Source: CALHRB01 sp964473465 (GTDB lineage Bacteria; Bacteroidota; Ignavibacteria; Kapaibacteriales; UBA2268). Taken from it: DNA of 64,000 nucleotides. The stretch is from the NCBI GenBank assembly GCA_964473465.1, contig CAYYPE010000002.1, positions 124,001 through 188,000 of the forward strand, written 5' to 3'. A model generated the notes under the pieces. That model had not been told where the DNA came from and searched no databases. It saw only the letters and a program-made list of their open reading frames with translations. The translations under genes were made by a program, and so were the position numbers. Below, piece after piece: positions 55,309 to 64,000 of this stretch; the stretch's first letter is position 1, and every line of letters begins with the position of its first letter.

Positions 55309-56468
55309 TTTTTATCCTTGCAATATGTATTGACTGCTTCAGCTAATTTGACATAATCATCAGGCTCGTTATAGATTTGCGATGAAAATCTAAACCAGAT
55401 TTTATCATTAAAATGAATAAACGGAATTTCAATTTTAAATTCTTTATAAAAAACATCTCTTAGATGATGAGTTGTTTCACTATCAATTTCTAAACTAACT
55501 GGTAACTCAAATGCCGCAATAGTCCCAAAAAAACTAACAGGGGTAAGAAATTCAATTTGAGTAATTTCCGAAACAATTTCAATGGCTTTGACTAACAAAT
55601 TATGATTATAATCCTGTATGTTTCTCAATCCGAAACTCTCAATAAAATCAATAGCCTCATTCAATGCTAACCAAACGGCTGGATTCTTTGTTCCAGTCCA
55701 ATCGAATTCCTTGCAGTATCCCTGATTATGAAACAATGAGGTCGAGAGCGGTTTTGTGATTTCCTGCAAGTCATTTTTTGTCCACAAAAAAGCACAGCCC
55801 TTTGGCGAAAACATCCATTTATGGCAATTTCCAGTATACCAATCTGCCTGAAGTTCCTCTAAATTTAATTCTATCATACCGGGGGCGTGAGCACCGTCAA
55901 CAAGGACATAAGTTCCGTTCTTTCTACAAATATCAATAATTTCTTTTAAAGGTGCAATTATACCACCAGTATAGAAAATATGGTCAATAAGAAGAATTTT
56001 GGTCTTTGCTGTTAATGATTTTTGAATAATATCAATGATTAGAGCTGTATCATTCAATGGATATGGTATAAAAACCTCAACAGGCTTTCCACCAGTCTTT
56101 TCACAAAAATAATTTACCGAATTTCTTGCGGCAGGATAGACATGATTTGTAAAAAGTATTTCATCATTGTTCTTGAAATCAAAAATCAATGATTTCAGAA
56201 CAGTGTTTATACCTGTTGTAGCATTTTCTATGAATGCTATTGAATCACCACCGGAACCCAGAATTCTTCCAAGTCTGTCTGCTAATTGCCTGACTAAATC
56301 GAAATACCGGGACATAAAAAATTCAACAGGTTCTTTCTCTAATTCGATTTGCCACTTTGAAACAGCCTCAAGAACAGATTTTGGAGTTGCTCCAAAAGAA
56401 CCATGATTGAGAAACGTTACATCTTCGTCAAGATGCCAGAGTTTTTTTAATTCTTTACCAAAATTCAT
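55305..56468 (-). CDS. Class V aminotransferase-like PLP enzyme (isopenicillin N epimerase-like)
   Basis: The 387-residue protein resembles class V aminotransferase-fold enzymes of the isopenicillin N epimerase group: VTFLNHGSFGATPKSVLEAV near residue 18, the PLP-binding IENATTGINTVLKSL near 79, VLVDGAHAPGMIELNLEELQ near 187 and the PLP lysine in YTGNCHKWMFSPKGCAFL near 210. Substrate is unknown. It is preceded by the helicase gene with 12 bases between and followed by the glycosyltransferase with a 4-base overlap. Confidence 0.87.
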   Translation of the reverse strand: MNFGKELKKLWHLDEDVTFLNHGSFGATPKSVLEAVSKWQIELEKEPVEFFMSRYFDLVRQLADRLGRILGSGGDSIAFIENATTGINTVLKSLIFDFKNNDEILFTNHVYPAARNSVNYFCEKTGGKPVEVFIPYPLNDTALIIDIIQKSLTAKTKILLIDHIFYTGGIIAPLKEIIDICRKNGTYVLVDGAHAPGMIELNLEELQADWYTGNCHKWMFSPKGCAFLWTKNDLQEITKPLSTSLFHNQGYCKEFDWTGTKNPAVWLALNEAIDFIESFGLRNIQDYNHNLLVKAIEIVSEITQIEFLTPVSFFGTIAAFELPVSLEIDSETTHHLRDVFYKEFKIEIPFIHFNDKIWFRFSSQIYNEPDDYVKLAEAVNTYCKDKK

Positions 56469-56480
56469 AATTACTCCAAA

Positions 56481-58478
56481 TTAATTTTTATCGGGAGACC
56501 ATTCCTGAAGAACATATCTTTCGGCAATTGCCTCATCAATATTTTCCAGAAAACGAGATGGTTTCGAGAGAACAATTCCGGACTCCCTGTCATAAATATT
56601 TGTCGGATAGGTTATATAAAGTCGGTCTTTTGCTCGGGTGCAGGCAACATAAAAAAGCCTTCTTTCTTCCTCGAGTGATTCGACTGTTTCGACTGATTTT
56701 GAGGAAGGGAATCTGCCTTCCAGTGCCCATATTAGAAATACCGCCCTCCATTCAAGACCCTTAGCTGAATGAATAGTAGAAAGGTTCAAGAATTCTTCTT
56801 CATTCGATTCGGGTTCAAGCTCAACTACAGATTCTGTGGGTGGCTCAATAGTCATATCATTCAAAAATTCGTTTACATTTTTATATCTTTCGGCAATTGC
56901 AATGAATGTTTCAATGTCCTTCCACCTTCTTTGCCAGTCATCATATTTATTTTTCATCAGTAATTTGTAATATTCTGATACAATTGAGGCTTTTTCTCCC
57001 AAAGCTAATTTTGTATTATTTAAATCGGTTAAAAATTCCAGAAGTTTTTCTATTTCTTCCTTTCCTTTTGGCAAATAAGATAGTTTCAAATTACCTTTGA
57101 AATTGATTTTGTCTTCGGATATCAAATCGACAATTTTTGTTGCAGTTCTGGGACCAACACCATCCAATAGCAATAATACCCTATGCCAGCTTATTATATC
57201 CTTTGGGTTGAACAGAATTTTAAAATAAGCTAATAAATCCTTAATATGTGCAGTTTCTATGAATTTAAGTCCACCGAATTTTTTGTAAGGAATGTTTGCC
57301 CTGTTTAATTCAATTTCAAGATCAAAAGAAAGGAAGCCAGACCTGAAAAGAACAGCAATATCGTCAAGAGGAAAGCCTTCTTCCCTGAGTTCGAGTATCT
57401 GCTGAACAACGAAAAGAGATTGTTGTCTTTCGTTTTCGGCTGTTATTATTTTTGGCAGTTCCCCTTCTTTTTTTCGGGTGAACAGCTCTTTTCGATAGCT
57501 GTAAATTGCTGATTCAATAATTTTGTTGGTTAGGTCAAGAATTTGTTGAGTGCTACGGTAGTTTTCCTCAATTTTAAATATTTTGCAGTCTTTGAAAGAT
57601 TTAGGAAAATTCATAATATTCTGAAACTCCGCACCACGAAATGAATATATGCTTTGAGCCTCGTCTCCTACTGCCATAACATTCTCATTGGGTCCGGCAA
57701 TATTTATAACAATATCATGCTGAAGGCGGTTGGTATCTTGATATTCATCAACCATTATGTATTTGTATTTTTGATGAAGCTCTTTCTGCACCTGAGGATA
57801 ATTTTTTGTTAAAATATTCAGATTTAGCAGCAGGTCGTCATAATCCATAAGGTTATATTTCTGCTTGTATTCGTTGTATTGCCTGAATATTTGTGTGATT
57901 TTATCAATTTCATCAATGAAATAAGGATAGTCATCAACAACAACATCCTCTATTGTCTCCTGACGATTTATTGATAGATTAAAAATTTTAACCAATGTCT
58001 CTTTGTGAGGGAATCGCTTTTTTGTCTTATCAAATTTTAGCTGAGAACGCAACAAGTTTACTGTATCTTCACAATCTGACTGGTCAATTACGTTGAAACT
58101 CAAATCATAGTTTAGCAGATTAGCATATTGACGAAGGATAAAAAGTGCAAATGAATGAAATGTCCCCCCGGAAACCCGCTCACATCGCCCATCAAGCATA
58201 ATGGACGCACGCCTAAGCATCTCTGATGCTGATTTTCTCGTAAATGTCAAAAGAAGTATAGATTCGGGCGGAACCCTGTCCTCTACTAATCTTGCCAATC
58301 GGTAAATCAGAGTCCTTGTCTTGCCAGTTCCAGCTCCTGCTACAACAAGCGAGGCACCATTATTATGCATGACAGCTTCGAATTGCGATTGATTTAGCTC
58401 TGCTTCGTAATTTATACGGTAGCCTATCCTGTTAGGTGAGCTACCATCCTCTATTTTTTTTAAAATTATTTTCTTCAT
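56481..58478 (-). CDS. UvrD/Rep-family ATP-dependent DNA helicase
   Basis: The frame is open to 58538, but ATG 58478 (MKKIILKK) is the more likely start since the upstream residues are extra hydrophobic ones. The protein of about 665 residues is a superfamily 1 3'-5' helicase: NQSQFEAV and Walker A VVAGAGTGKTRT near residue 45, YIMVDEYQDTN near 217, QSIYSFRGA near 250, and VACTRAKDRLYI near 620 for motif VI. It is of UvrD/PcrA/Rep type; which one is not resolved. It is divergent from the GH51 gene. Confidence 0.92.
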   Translation of the reverse strand: MKKIILKKIEDGSSPNRIGYRINYEAELNQSQFEAVMHNNGASLVVAGAGTGKTRTLIYRLARLVEDRVPPESILLLTFTRKSASEMLRRASIMLDGRCERVSGGTFHSFALFILRQYANLLNYDLSFNVIDQSDCEDTVNLLRSQLKFDKTKKRFPHKETLVKIFNLSINRQETIEDVVVDDYPYFIDEIDKITQIFRQYNEYKQKYNLMDYDDLLLNLNILTKNYPQVQKELHQKYKYIMVDEYQDTNRLQHDIVINIAGPNENVMAVGDEAQSIYSFRGAEFQNIMNFPKSFKDCKIFKIEENYRSTQQILDLTNKIIESAIYSYRKELFTRKKEGELPKIITAENERQQSLFVVQQILELREEGFPLDDIAVLFRSGFLSFDLEIELNRANIPYKKFGGLKFIETAHIKDLLAYFKILFNPKDIISWHRVLLLLDGVGPRTATKIVDLISEDKINFKGNLKLSYLPKGKEEIEKLLEFLTDLNNTKLALGEKASIVSEYYKLLMKNKYDDWQRRWKDIETFIAIAERYKNVNEFLNDMTIEPPTESVVELEPESNEEEFLNLSTIHSAKGLEWRAVFLIWALEGRFPSSKSVETVESLEEERRLFYVACTRAKDRLYITYPTNIYDRESGIVLSKPSRFLENIDEAIAERYVLQEWSPDKN

Positions 58479-58616
58479 CAATTGAAACAACAAAAACCAA
58501 AAAATTAATTTATGAAATTTTCTCAGTTTATTTATCATATTTTGCTATCTTTTTATTTCATCAAAAAAGCTCAAAAGTTTTTATTTGAGAAGTGCTGTTA
58601 ATTATATAATTTTAAT

Positions 58617-60881
58617 GTGTTTATCTTTAACATTATAAAAATTTTGAGAATAATCAAATTATATATAACATTTCTTATTTTATTTTCAGCTTTACTTAAT
58701 TCAGAAGAAAAGGCTGAAATTACTGTTTTTATAGAAAATCCTATTCCGGGCAAACTTACTCCCCTGATTTACGGCAGTTTTATTGAATTCCTGCTGGATT
58801 ATATTAACGGCCCCTGCGGAATGTATGCTCAGGAAATACATAATCGTGGGTTCGACGAACCAATTAACGAAAAAACCGGTATCGAAATATGGCATAAATT
58901 ACCATCGTGTAAAGACTTAGAGTCAGTTCAGCAGATTTTTGGAGGGTATAATAAAAATGGGGAGCGTTACCTGAAGCTAATTTCGGCTGATAAAAGTAAT
59001 TCGAAAGGAGTCTATCAAAAGGTATGGATGAGCGATAACAGAGACTATGAATTTTATATATATTTAAAATCCGATAACCCCCCGGAAGAATTGAATATCA
59101 AGCTCACTGATTCAACTTTTTCTAATATTTATTTCGATAAAACAATTACCAGATTCAGAAACGAGTGGGAAAAAACAATTTTTAAAATACCCGGTTCGGT
59201 TATTGGATTTGCTTATCTGGTTCTCGAAATCAAAGGCATCGGTGAACTTGATTTGGACGAATCCTCGCTAATGCCTTTGAATAATGTGTTTGGGGTCAGA
59301 AAAGAGTTTTTCGATTTATATAATAAATGGAAGCCCGGAATTATAAGATATCCCGGCGGATGTTTTGCTGACTTGCCTGCATCCAGATGGTTCAATGGGA
59401 TTGGGCACATTGATCAGAGAAAATCACCAAATTACGATTGGGCTTATTTTCCTCAAAGGCTGGATTTTGGCACCGATGAATTTACTCAATTTTGTAAGTC
59501 AGTTGGGGCTGAACCTCATATTGTTGTTAACTTTGGTTCCGGCACACCTGAAGAAGCAGCTAACTGGGTCGAGTATTGCAACGGTGATATTAACACATAT
59601 TATGGAAAAATTAGAGCAGAAAACGGACACCCTCTTCCCTACAATGTTAAATACTGGGAAGTGGGTAATGAACAAAATTTGCCTCTATCAATCGGTTATT
59701 TGCCCCCAAAGGATATGGCAAGGCGTTATATCGAATTCTATGACGCTATGAAAAAGATTGACCCAACTATAAAAATAATGATAAACGGCGAAATTCTTAA
59801 TGCTAATGATTATTTCAACAAAATAATGGATGTTGTTGGCAAAAAACTTGACCTATACAGTTGGCATACTACCTCAACGGCTCCAGCAGACGAAATCAGC
59901 GATGCTGATACTTATCTGGGATTAATATCTATTCAGAACGACTTGACTAAATTTATCGCAAAATTAGAAAATTGGATTGACTTAAGAGGCTTGTATCCTC
60001 AGGTAAAGCAGGCTGTTAGCGAATGGTGGGTGGAATACAACAGGTTTTGGCGTGAGGATATCCGATGTAACACACTCGAATTTGCTATTGCTTCTGCTGC
60101 CTTTTATAATCTTTTTGCAAAGCATCCAAGAACAATTGAACTTGCCGAAAGAACTCACAATGTTGGTCTTATAAAATCTGATATTGACATTGTTTCGGGC
60201 AAGAGAGTAATTTACGGAACACCAACCTTTTATGTTTCGGCGATGATGAGGAACTATTTCGGTTCCAATGTTTATGCCACTAAAGTTTTGTGCGGCTCTT
60301 TCAATACCCCCGAAAACAGAGATGTGTGGGTTTCTGAGAATGTCCCATGGCTTGATGTTCTTGCAAGTGGTGACAACGATACTATCTATCTTTGTGTAAT
60401 AAATAAACATCCCTATTCCCCAATTCAAACTCGATTGAACTATTCTGGAAAGGTTAATGGACTACTTACTGAAGTTTTTGAAATTTATTCTCCTAATCTT
60501 CTGGATGCCAATACAGCAAATAACCCTGAGAATATTAAAATAAATGAAAAAAAATGGATTGTTGACGATTATTATATTTTTCCCCCTCATTCAGTTACAA
60601 TACTTCAATTACAAACTAACACAGTTTTTCATAAAGACAATTTTATTGACATTTATCCAATCCCCTTGAATGAGTTCGCTTTTGTTGTGATAAGAAATTC
60701 AGATGTTAAACCTTCGTCTTACACTATTTATGATATTATGGGAAATGTAATTTTGCAAAATGAAGTAAATATAAGCGATAATTATTTTAAAATTGATTGC
60801 CGAAACATTGGAAAAGGCTTTTATCTTTTGAAGATGGCTTTTGGAGATGATATCAAGTTCAAGTATTTAATTAAGAATTAA
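58617..60881 (+). CDS. GH51 alpha-L-arabinofuranosidase with T9SS sorting domain
   Basis: The 754-residue protein starts at GTG 58617 and has a signal peptide to about residue 30. The glycoside hydrolase 51 core is recognisable by LTPLIYGSFIEFLLDYING near 47, IIRYPGGCFADLPASRWFNG near 242, the acid/base E352 in WEVGNEQ, and the likely nucleophile E469 in VSEWWVEYNRF. The last 75 residues are a T9SS type-A sorting domain (IYPIPLNEFAFVVI, then YTIYDIMGNVI and KGFYLLKMAFG). It probably acts on arabinan or arabinoxylan outside the cell. A polysaccharide deacetylase follows 4 bases later. Confidence 0.9.
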   Translation: MFIFNIIKILRIIKLYITFLILFSALLNSEEKAEITVFIENPIPGKLTPLIYGSFIEFLLDYINGPCGMYAQEIHNRGFDEPINEKTGIEIWHKLPSCKDLESVQQIFGGYNKNGERYLKLISADKSNSKGVYQKVWMSDNRDYEFYIYLKSDNPPEELNIKLTDSTFSNIYFDKTITRFRNEWEKTIFKIPGSVIGFAYLVLEIKGIGELDLDESSLMPLNNVFGVRKEFFDLYNKWKPGIIRYPGGCFADLPASRWFNGIGHIDQRKSPNYDWAYFPQRLDFGTDEFTQFCKSVGAEPHIVVNFGSGTPEEAANWVEYCNGDINTYYGKIRAENGHPLPYNVKYWEVGNEQNLPLSIGYLPPKDMARRYIEFYDAMKKIDPTIKIMINGEILNANDYFNKIMDVVGKKLDLYSWHTTSTAPADEISDADTYLGLISIQNDLTKFIAKLENWIDLRGLYPQVKQAVSEWWVEYNRFWREDIRCNTLEFAIASAAFYNLFAKHPRTIELAERTHNVGLIKSDIDIVSGKRVIYGTPTFYVSAMMRNYFGSNVYATKVLCGSFNTPENRDVWVSENVPWLDVLASGDNDTIYLCVINKHPYSPIQTRLNYSGKVNGLLTEVFEIYSPNLLDANTANNPENIKINEKKWIVDDYYIFPPHSVTILQLQTNTVFHKDNFIDIYPIPLNEFAFVVIRNSDVKPSSYTIYDIMGNVILQNEVNISDNYFKIDCRNIGKGFYLLKMAFGDDIKFKYLIKN

Positions 60882-60885
60882 GATA

Positions 60886-61722
60886 ATGATGACTAACCTT
60901 TTCAGCGTTGACCTTGAGGATTGGTTCACTCCTTTGCATTTAACAAAAGATTTTTCGGAGGATTTGCTTAAACACAACGAAATCAGGGTTGAAAAAGCAA
61001 CATTAAAATTGCTGGAACTACTTGATATTAAACAAGTTAAAGCAACTTTTTTTGTTCTTGGATGGATCGCAAGGAAATTGCCCGATTTAATTAAAGAAAT
61101 TTTCGGCAGAGGTCATGAGATAGCCTCTCATGCCTATTCACACAAGCTTCTGACTTTGATGAATAAGGATGAATTCGTCAAAGAAATCCAACTCTCTCTC
61201 GAAGCAATTGATTTAGCAATTAATAAGCCTGTCAAAGGTTTTCGGGCTCCATGCTTTTCGGTAACAAACAAAAACTTATGGGTATTCGATGTTCTCAAAG
61301 AATATGGTTTTGTTTATGACTCATCCGTCTTTCCATTTGGTGATTATCCTGACGAAGCAAAAGATCAAACGGATATGAATTTCTTTCATCTTAATAATGG
61401 CCTTATAGAATTTCCTATAAAAGCAGTAAAATTCGGAGTGATCTCTATACCATACGGCGGGGGAGGTTATTTCCGGCTTTATCCCTATTCATTTTTTAAA
61501 AATAAGGCTCTGGAGCTAAATTCAAAGGGTAAGATATTAAACTTCTATATCCATCCATGGGAAATTGACGATTCCCAGCCCAGACTAAAAATAAAACCAA
61601 TTGCAAAATTCAAACATTATCTTAATTTGGATAAAACATATCCTCGTTTGAACCGATTGCTTGATGATTTTCGTTTTACCTCATTCGAGAACTACATTCA
61701 TAGCAACATCAAATCCTTTTAG
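60886..61722 (+). CDS. Polysaccharide deacetylase family protein (DUF3473 type)
   Basis: The 278-residue protein belongs to the NodB-homology deacetylase group with a C-terminal DUF3473 segment. It has NLFSVDLEDWF at the start (DxxD metal motif), ATFFVLGWIA near residue 54, the HEIASHAYSHKLL metal motif near 77 and RAPCFSV near 118. The late NFYIHPWEIDDSQPRLK near 222 is the DUF3473 hallmark. No signal peptide is present. It acts on cell-surface polysaccharide by inference. It lies 4 bases after the GH51 gene and shares its direction. Confidence 0.85.
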   Translation: MMTNLFSVDLEDWFTPLHLTKDFSEDLLKHNEIRVEKATLKLLELLDIKQVKATFFVLGWIARKLPDLIKEIFGRGHEIASHAYSHKLLTLMNKDEFVKEIQLSLEAIDLAINKPVKGFRAPCFSVTNKNLWVFDVLKEYGFVYDSSVFPFGDYPDEAKDQTDMNFFHLNNGLIEFPIKAVKFGVISIPYGGGGYFRLYPYSFFKNKALELNSKGKILNFYIHPWEIDDSQPRLKIKPIAKFKHYLNLDKTYPRLNRLLDDFRFTSFENYIHSNIKSF

Positions 61723-61776
61723 CATATTTTTTTAATTTTTCAGTTATGAGGTATCAGTTTTTTTTAAGAAACTATC

Positions 61777-61800
61777 AAAATGTTTCACGTGAAACATTTT
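61777..61800. other. parS site, perfect 16-mer in a 24-bp palindrome
   Basis: TGTTTCACGTGAAACA (61781-61796) is identical to the conserved parS consensus bound by ParB. It is extended by AAAA and TTTT into a perfect 24-bp palindrome. It lies between the deacetylase and mnmE and overlaps the mnmE stop codon by two bases. parS sites are typically clustered around the chromosome origin. No parA or parB gene is in the window. Confidence 0.85.
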
Positions 61801-63151
61801 ATTTCCCAATGCAAAATCTTGAGAAGATATTATTCAGAACATCTTCGTTCCAGTTTTCCCCTGATAATTCACCCAAAAGATTAACGGCATTTCTAATATC
61901 CAGAGAAATAAGTTCATTTTCTCTACCTTCGTCAATTGAAGAAATAGCAGCAGATAGTTGTTCAGCAACTTTTTTTAAAAGAATTGCGTGTCTTTGATTA
62001 ACCAGAACGTCAACTATACCTTCGGTGTTTTTTCTGGCTTCCTGCTCAAGCAAATTCTCCAGCTTTTCGATGCCCTCTCCTGTCTTTGCAGATATGTAAA
62101 TACAATCATCGTTGAGTTCTATCGGTTTTAAATCAATTTTGTCAATCTTATTTTGAACTAATATAATTTTCTGATTGGGATATTCATTTTTTAATTTTTG
62201 CAAAAGCTCATTAGAATGCTCTGGCGAGATTGATATATCATTCAAAACTAATATAAGGTTAGATTGATCAAGAACTGATTGCACCAGCTTTATGCCTTCC
62301 ATTTCGATGATGTTCAGAGTTTCTCTTAACCCAGCTGTATCAATCAGTTTAATAGCCAATCCATTTATAATTATATTTTCTTCGAGATAATCCCTTGTTG
62401 TTCCGGGGATTTCGCTGACTATTGCCCTCTTCTTTCTGAGCAATGAATTGAAAAGGGTTGATTTGCCAGAATTCGGAAAACCTGCTATTCCAACAAAGAA
62501 GCCCGACCTTAGGATTTCTGCAGATTTATAGGATTCAGCAAGCGATTTGCAAAAAGCAATTACTTCAATGATTTCTGCTTTTATCTTATCTTTTTTTACA
62601 AAAGTCAAATCCTCGTCCGAGAAATCCAGTTCAATTTCGAGCAAACTACAAATATCAAGAAGTTTTCTTCTCAAATTTGAAATTCTGGAAGTAAATTCGC
62701 CATGTAGCTGTCTTGCTGCTACAATTGTTCCCGGGACTGTAACGGAGTGAATCAAGTCCGCAACGGCTTCAACCTGCATAAGATCCATCTTCCCGTTCAA
62801 AAATGCCCTTCTTGTAAATTCGCCTGGTTCTGCCATTCTTGCCCCGCAATCAATAAGAGCATTTATTATTTCATCGGCAATAAGCATACCCCCATGGCAG
62901 GAGATTTCAACTGAATTCTCGCCGGTGTAAGACTTTGGTTCGAGGAATAAGGATGCTGTAACATTGTCAATCCTTCTATCTTTATGAATTATCCACCCGA
63001 AATGTATGGTGTGAGTCGGTGCATTTATTAATTTTCCTTTCGGATTGAAGCACTTTTCGGCAATGTCCAAGCTTTCTTTGCCTGAAAGTCTTATGACAGC
63101 CAGTCCGGATATTCCGGGAGGTGTTGCAAGTGCTACAATTGTGTCGTTCAC
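61799..63151 (-). CDS. mnmE: tRNA modification GTPase MnmE
   Basis: MnmE (TrmE) partners MnmG in modifying U34 of tRNA. The 450-residue protein has the N-terminal formyl-THF-binding domain (TIVALATPPGISGLAVIRLSG), a P-loop GFPNSGKST near residue 225, the switch region SEIPGTTRDYLEE near 243, and the essential C-terminal CIGK with C447. Length is normal. It is divergent from the next gene and its 3' end overlaps the parS palindrome. Confidence 0.98.
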   Translation of the reverse strand: MNDTIVALATPPGISGLAVIRLSGKESLDIAEKCFNPKGKLINAPTHTIHFGWIIHKDRRIDNVTASLFLEPKSYTGENSVEISCHGGMLIADEIINALIDCGARMAEPGEFTRRAFLNGKMDLMQVEAVADLIHSVTVPGTIVAARQLHGEFTSRISNLRRKLLDICSLLEIELDFSDEDLTFVKKDKIKAEIIEVIAFCKSLAESYKSAEILRSGFFVGIAGFPNSGKSTLFNSLLRKKRAIVSEIPGTTRDYLEENIIINGLAIKLIDTAGLRETLNIIEMEGIKLVQSVLDQSNLILVLNDISISPEHSNELLQKLKNEYPNQKIILVQNKIDKIDLKPIELNDDCIYISAKTGEGIEKLENLLEQEARKNTEGIVDVLVNQRHAILLKKVAEQLSAAISSIDEGRENELISLDIRNAVNLLGELSGENWNEDVLNNIFSRFCIGK

Positions 63152-63473
63152 GATAATTTACATATAAAATAAAAAAATATTAACTAATAGCTATTGAAAT
63201 TATTATAAAAGTTCTGAATTGCTTGATAATTCGGCTCGAGAAAGGCGACCTTCATAAATCGCTTCTATTTAATTTTTCTTGTCAGATTAATGATAATATA
63301 TGGCATAATAAAAAATCCTTTTTTTTGTGTTTTTTAGGCTCATAATTTAATTTTATCTTTTAATTAAATTCAAATTCTTTGTTCAATTAATAAATTGGAT
63401 TTATTCGCAATCTTTTTTAAACAGATAAATATAACTTATTTTTGAATGTTATATTAATCAAATAATTTATTTT
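63152..63473. other. 322-base intergenic region
   Basis: Strongly AT-rich spacer between divergent mnmE and the LhgO-like gene, so promoters for both are expected here. A 9-bp inverted repeat (AATTTAATT/AATTAAATT, 63344-63352 and 63362-63370) is present. I saw no TTATCCACA-type DnaA box, tRNA or open frame. Confidence 0.4.
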
Positions 63474-64000
63474 ATGGATTTTGATATTGTTATTATTGGT
63501 GGCGGTGTGATAGGTCTGTCTGCTGCTGCTGAACTTTGCGACGGAAAGAAAAATGTTCTTTTAATCGAAAGACATCCCTCTTTCGGCAACGAAACCAGTT
63601 CAAGGAACAGCGAAGTAATTCACGCAGGTATTTATTATCCTACTGGATCACTTAAAGCAATACTATGCGTATCAGGAAATAAATCCATTTATGAATGGTG
63701 CAATAAAAACAATGTTCCTCATGATAGAATTGGTAAATATATCATTGCGGTAAATTCAGACGAAGCCGAAGAACTTGATAATATCTACCAAAGAGCTAAA
63801 AATAATGGAGTAGAAAATATCCGTTATGCTTCTATTTCTGAACTCAATAGGGAAGAGCCAAATATAAAAGCTTATTCTGCACTTTTTTCTCCGGACACAG
63901 GCATAATTGACTCGCACTCTTTAATGCAGAGTTTTGAATTCAAAGCAATGAAAAATGATTGCAATTTTGCTTATAAACATACTGTCGTGGGAATAAACAA
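63474..64000 (+). CDS. FAD-dependent oxidoreductase, LhgO-like, 5' part
   Basis: The frame opens at ATG 63474 and runs to the window end. The product begins with the FAD-binding dinucleotide motif DIVIIGGGVIGLSAAAEL, followed by the SSRNSEVIHAGIYYPTGSLKA segment typical of L-2-hydroxyglutarate oxidase (LhgO/L2HGDH) relatives. The C-terminal part lies outside the window. Its likely reaction is oxidation of L-2-hydroxyglutarate to 2-oxoglutarate, by similarity only. Confidence 0.82.
   Translation, partial: MDFDIVIIGGGVIGLSAAAELCDGKKNVLLIERHPSFGNETSSRNSEVIHAGIYYPTGSLKAILCVSGNKSIYEWCNKNNVPHDRIGKYIIAVNSDEAEELDNIYQRAKNNGVENIRYASISELNREEPNIKAYSALFSPDTGIIDSHSLMQSFEFKAMKNDCNFAYKHTVVGIN

Overview
The window is one AT-rich stretch of a bacterial chromosome from the Bacteroidota/Chlorobiota (FCB) side of the tree. 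The evidence is a SprA translocon gene, at least five proteins ending in type IX secretion (T9SS) type-A sorting domains (4960-7167, 11686-13707, 26047-28503, 34407-36755, 58617-60881), and DUF3098, choice-of-anchor V and SprE/PorW-like TPR lipoprotein types. Visible Shine-Dalgarno sequences before several starts fit an Ignavibacteria/Kapabacteria-like lineage better than Bacteroidia, but the assignment is an inference. No rRNA, tRNA, CRISPR array, prophage or transposase was found. The sequence holds one 100-N scaffold gap.

Layout. 1-7.2 kb: 3' part of sprA and, convergent to it, a multi-Ig T9SS cargo protein. 7.2-18.5 kb: housekeeping genes (era, rsmI, adenine deaminase, Maf pyrophosphatase, plsY) mixed with an exported M1 aminopeptidase, a hydrolase/lipoprotein pair and a membrane TPR protein. 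18.6-23.3 kb: an apparent operon of TPR lipoprotein, PAS histidine kinase and sigma-54 activator. 23.6-32.3 kb: a double-domain glycosyltransferase, a beta-propeller T9SS cargo protein, a zinc-peptidase lipoprotein and a DUF4139 protein. 32.7-33.3 kb: an outer-membrane-type gene interrupted by an in-frame TAG. 33.5-37.6 kb: a five-gene operon around a two-subunit molybdenum hydroxylase. 37.8-44.4 kb: hydrolase, pdxA, a FlgD-Ig-like protein, an Omp85 protein and a barrel-like protein. 44.7-49.7 kb: mnmG, an RmlD-like reductase, DUF2461, and the split heptose pair hldA/hldC. 49.7-54.1 kb: scaffold gap, a TRL-like lipoprotein, small exported proteins, a Cys/Met PLP enzyme, a ferritin-like protein and a PAP2 phosphatase. 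54.1-64 kb: a glycosyltransferase/aminotransferase/helicase run, a GH51 arabinofuranosidase with a sorting domain, a polysaccharide deacetylase, mnmE, and the 5' part of an LhgO-like oxidase.

Main observations. (1) A perfect parS-type 16-mer inside a 24-bp palindrome lies at the 3' end of mnmE, and a 14/16 copy lies just after mnmG, so the window may be in the chromosome origin domain although parAB are not present. (2) The molybdenum hydroxylase large subunit has both a twin-arginine signal and a T9SS C-terminal domain, which suggests a cofactor-loaded, folded enzyme passing through Tat and then T9SS. (3) The 100-N gap is flanked by an exact 55-bp duplication and is probably an assembly artefact. 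(4) Two short genes under 60 codons, on the minus strand at 50304-50477 and 25881-26018, are easily missed.
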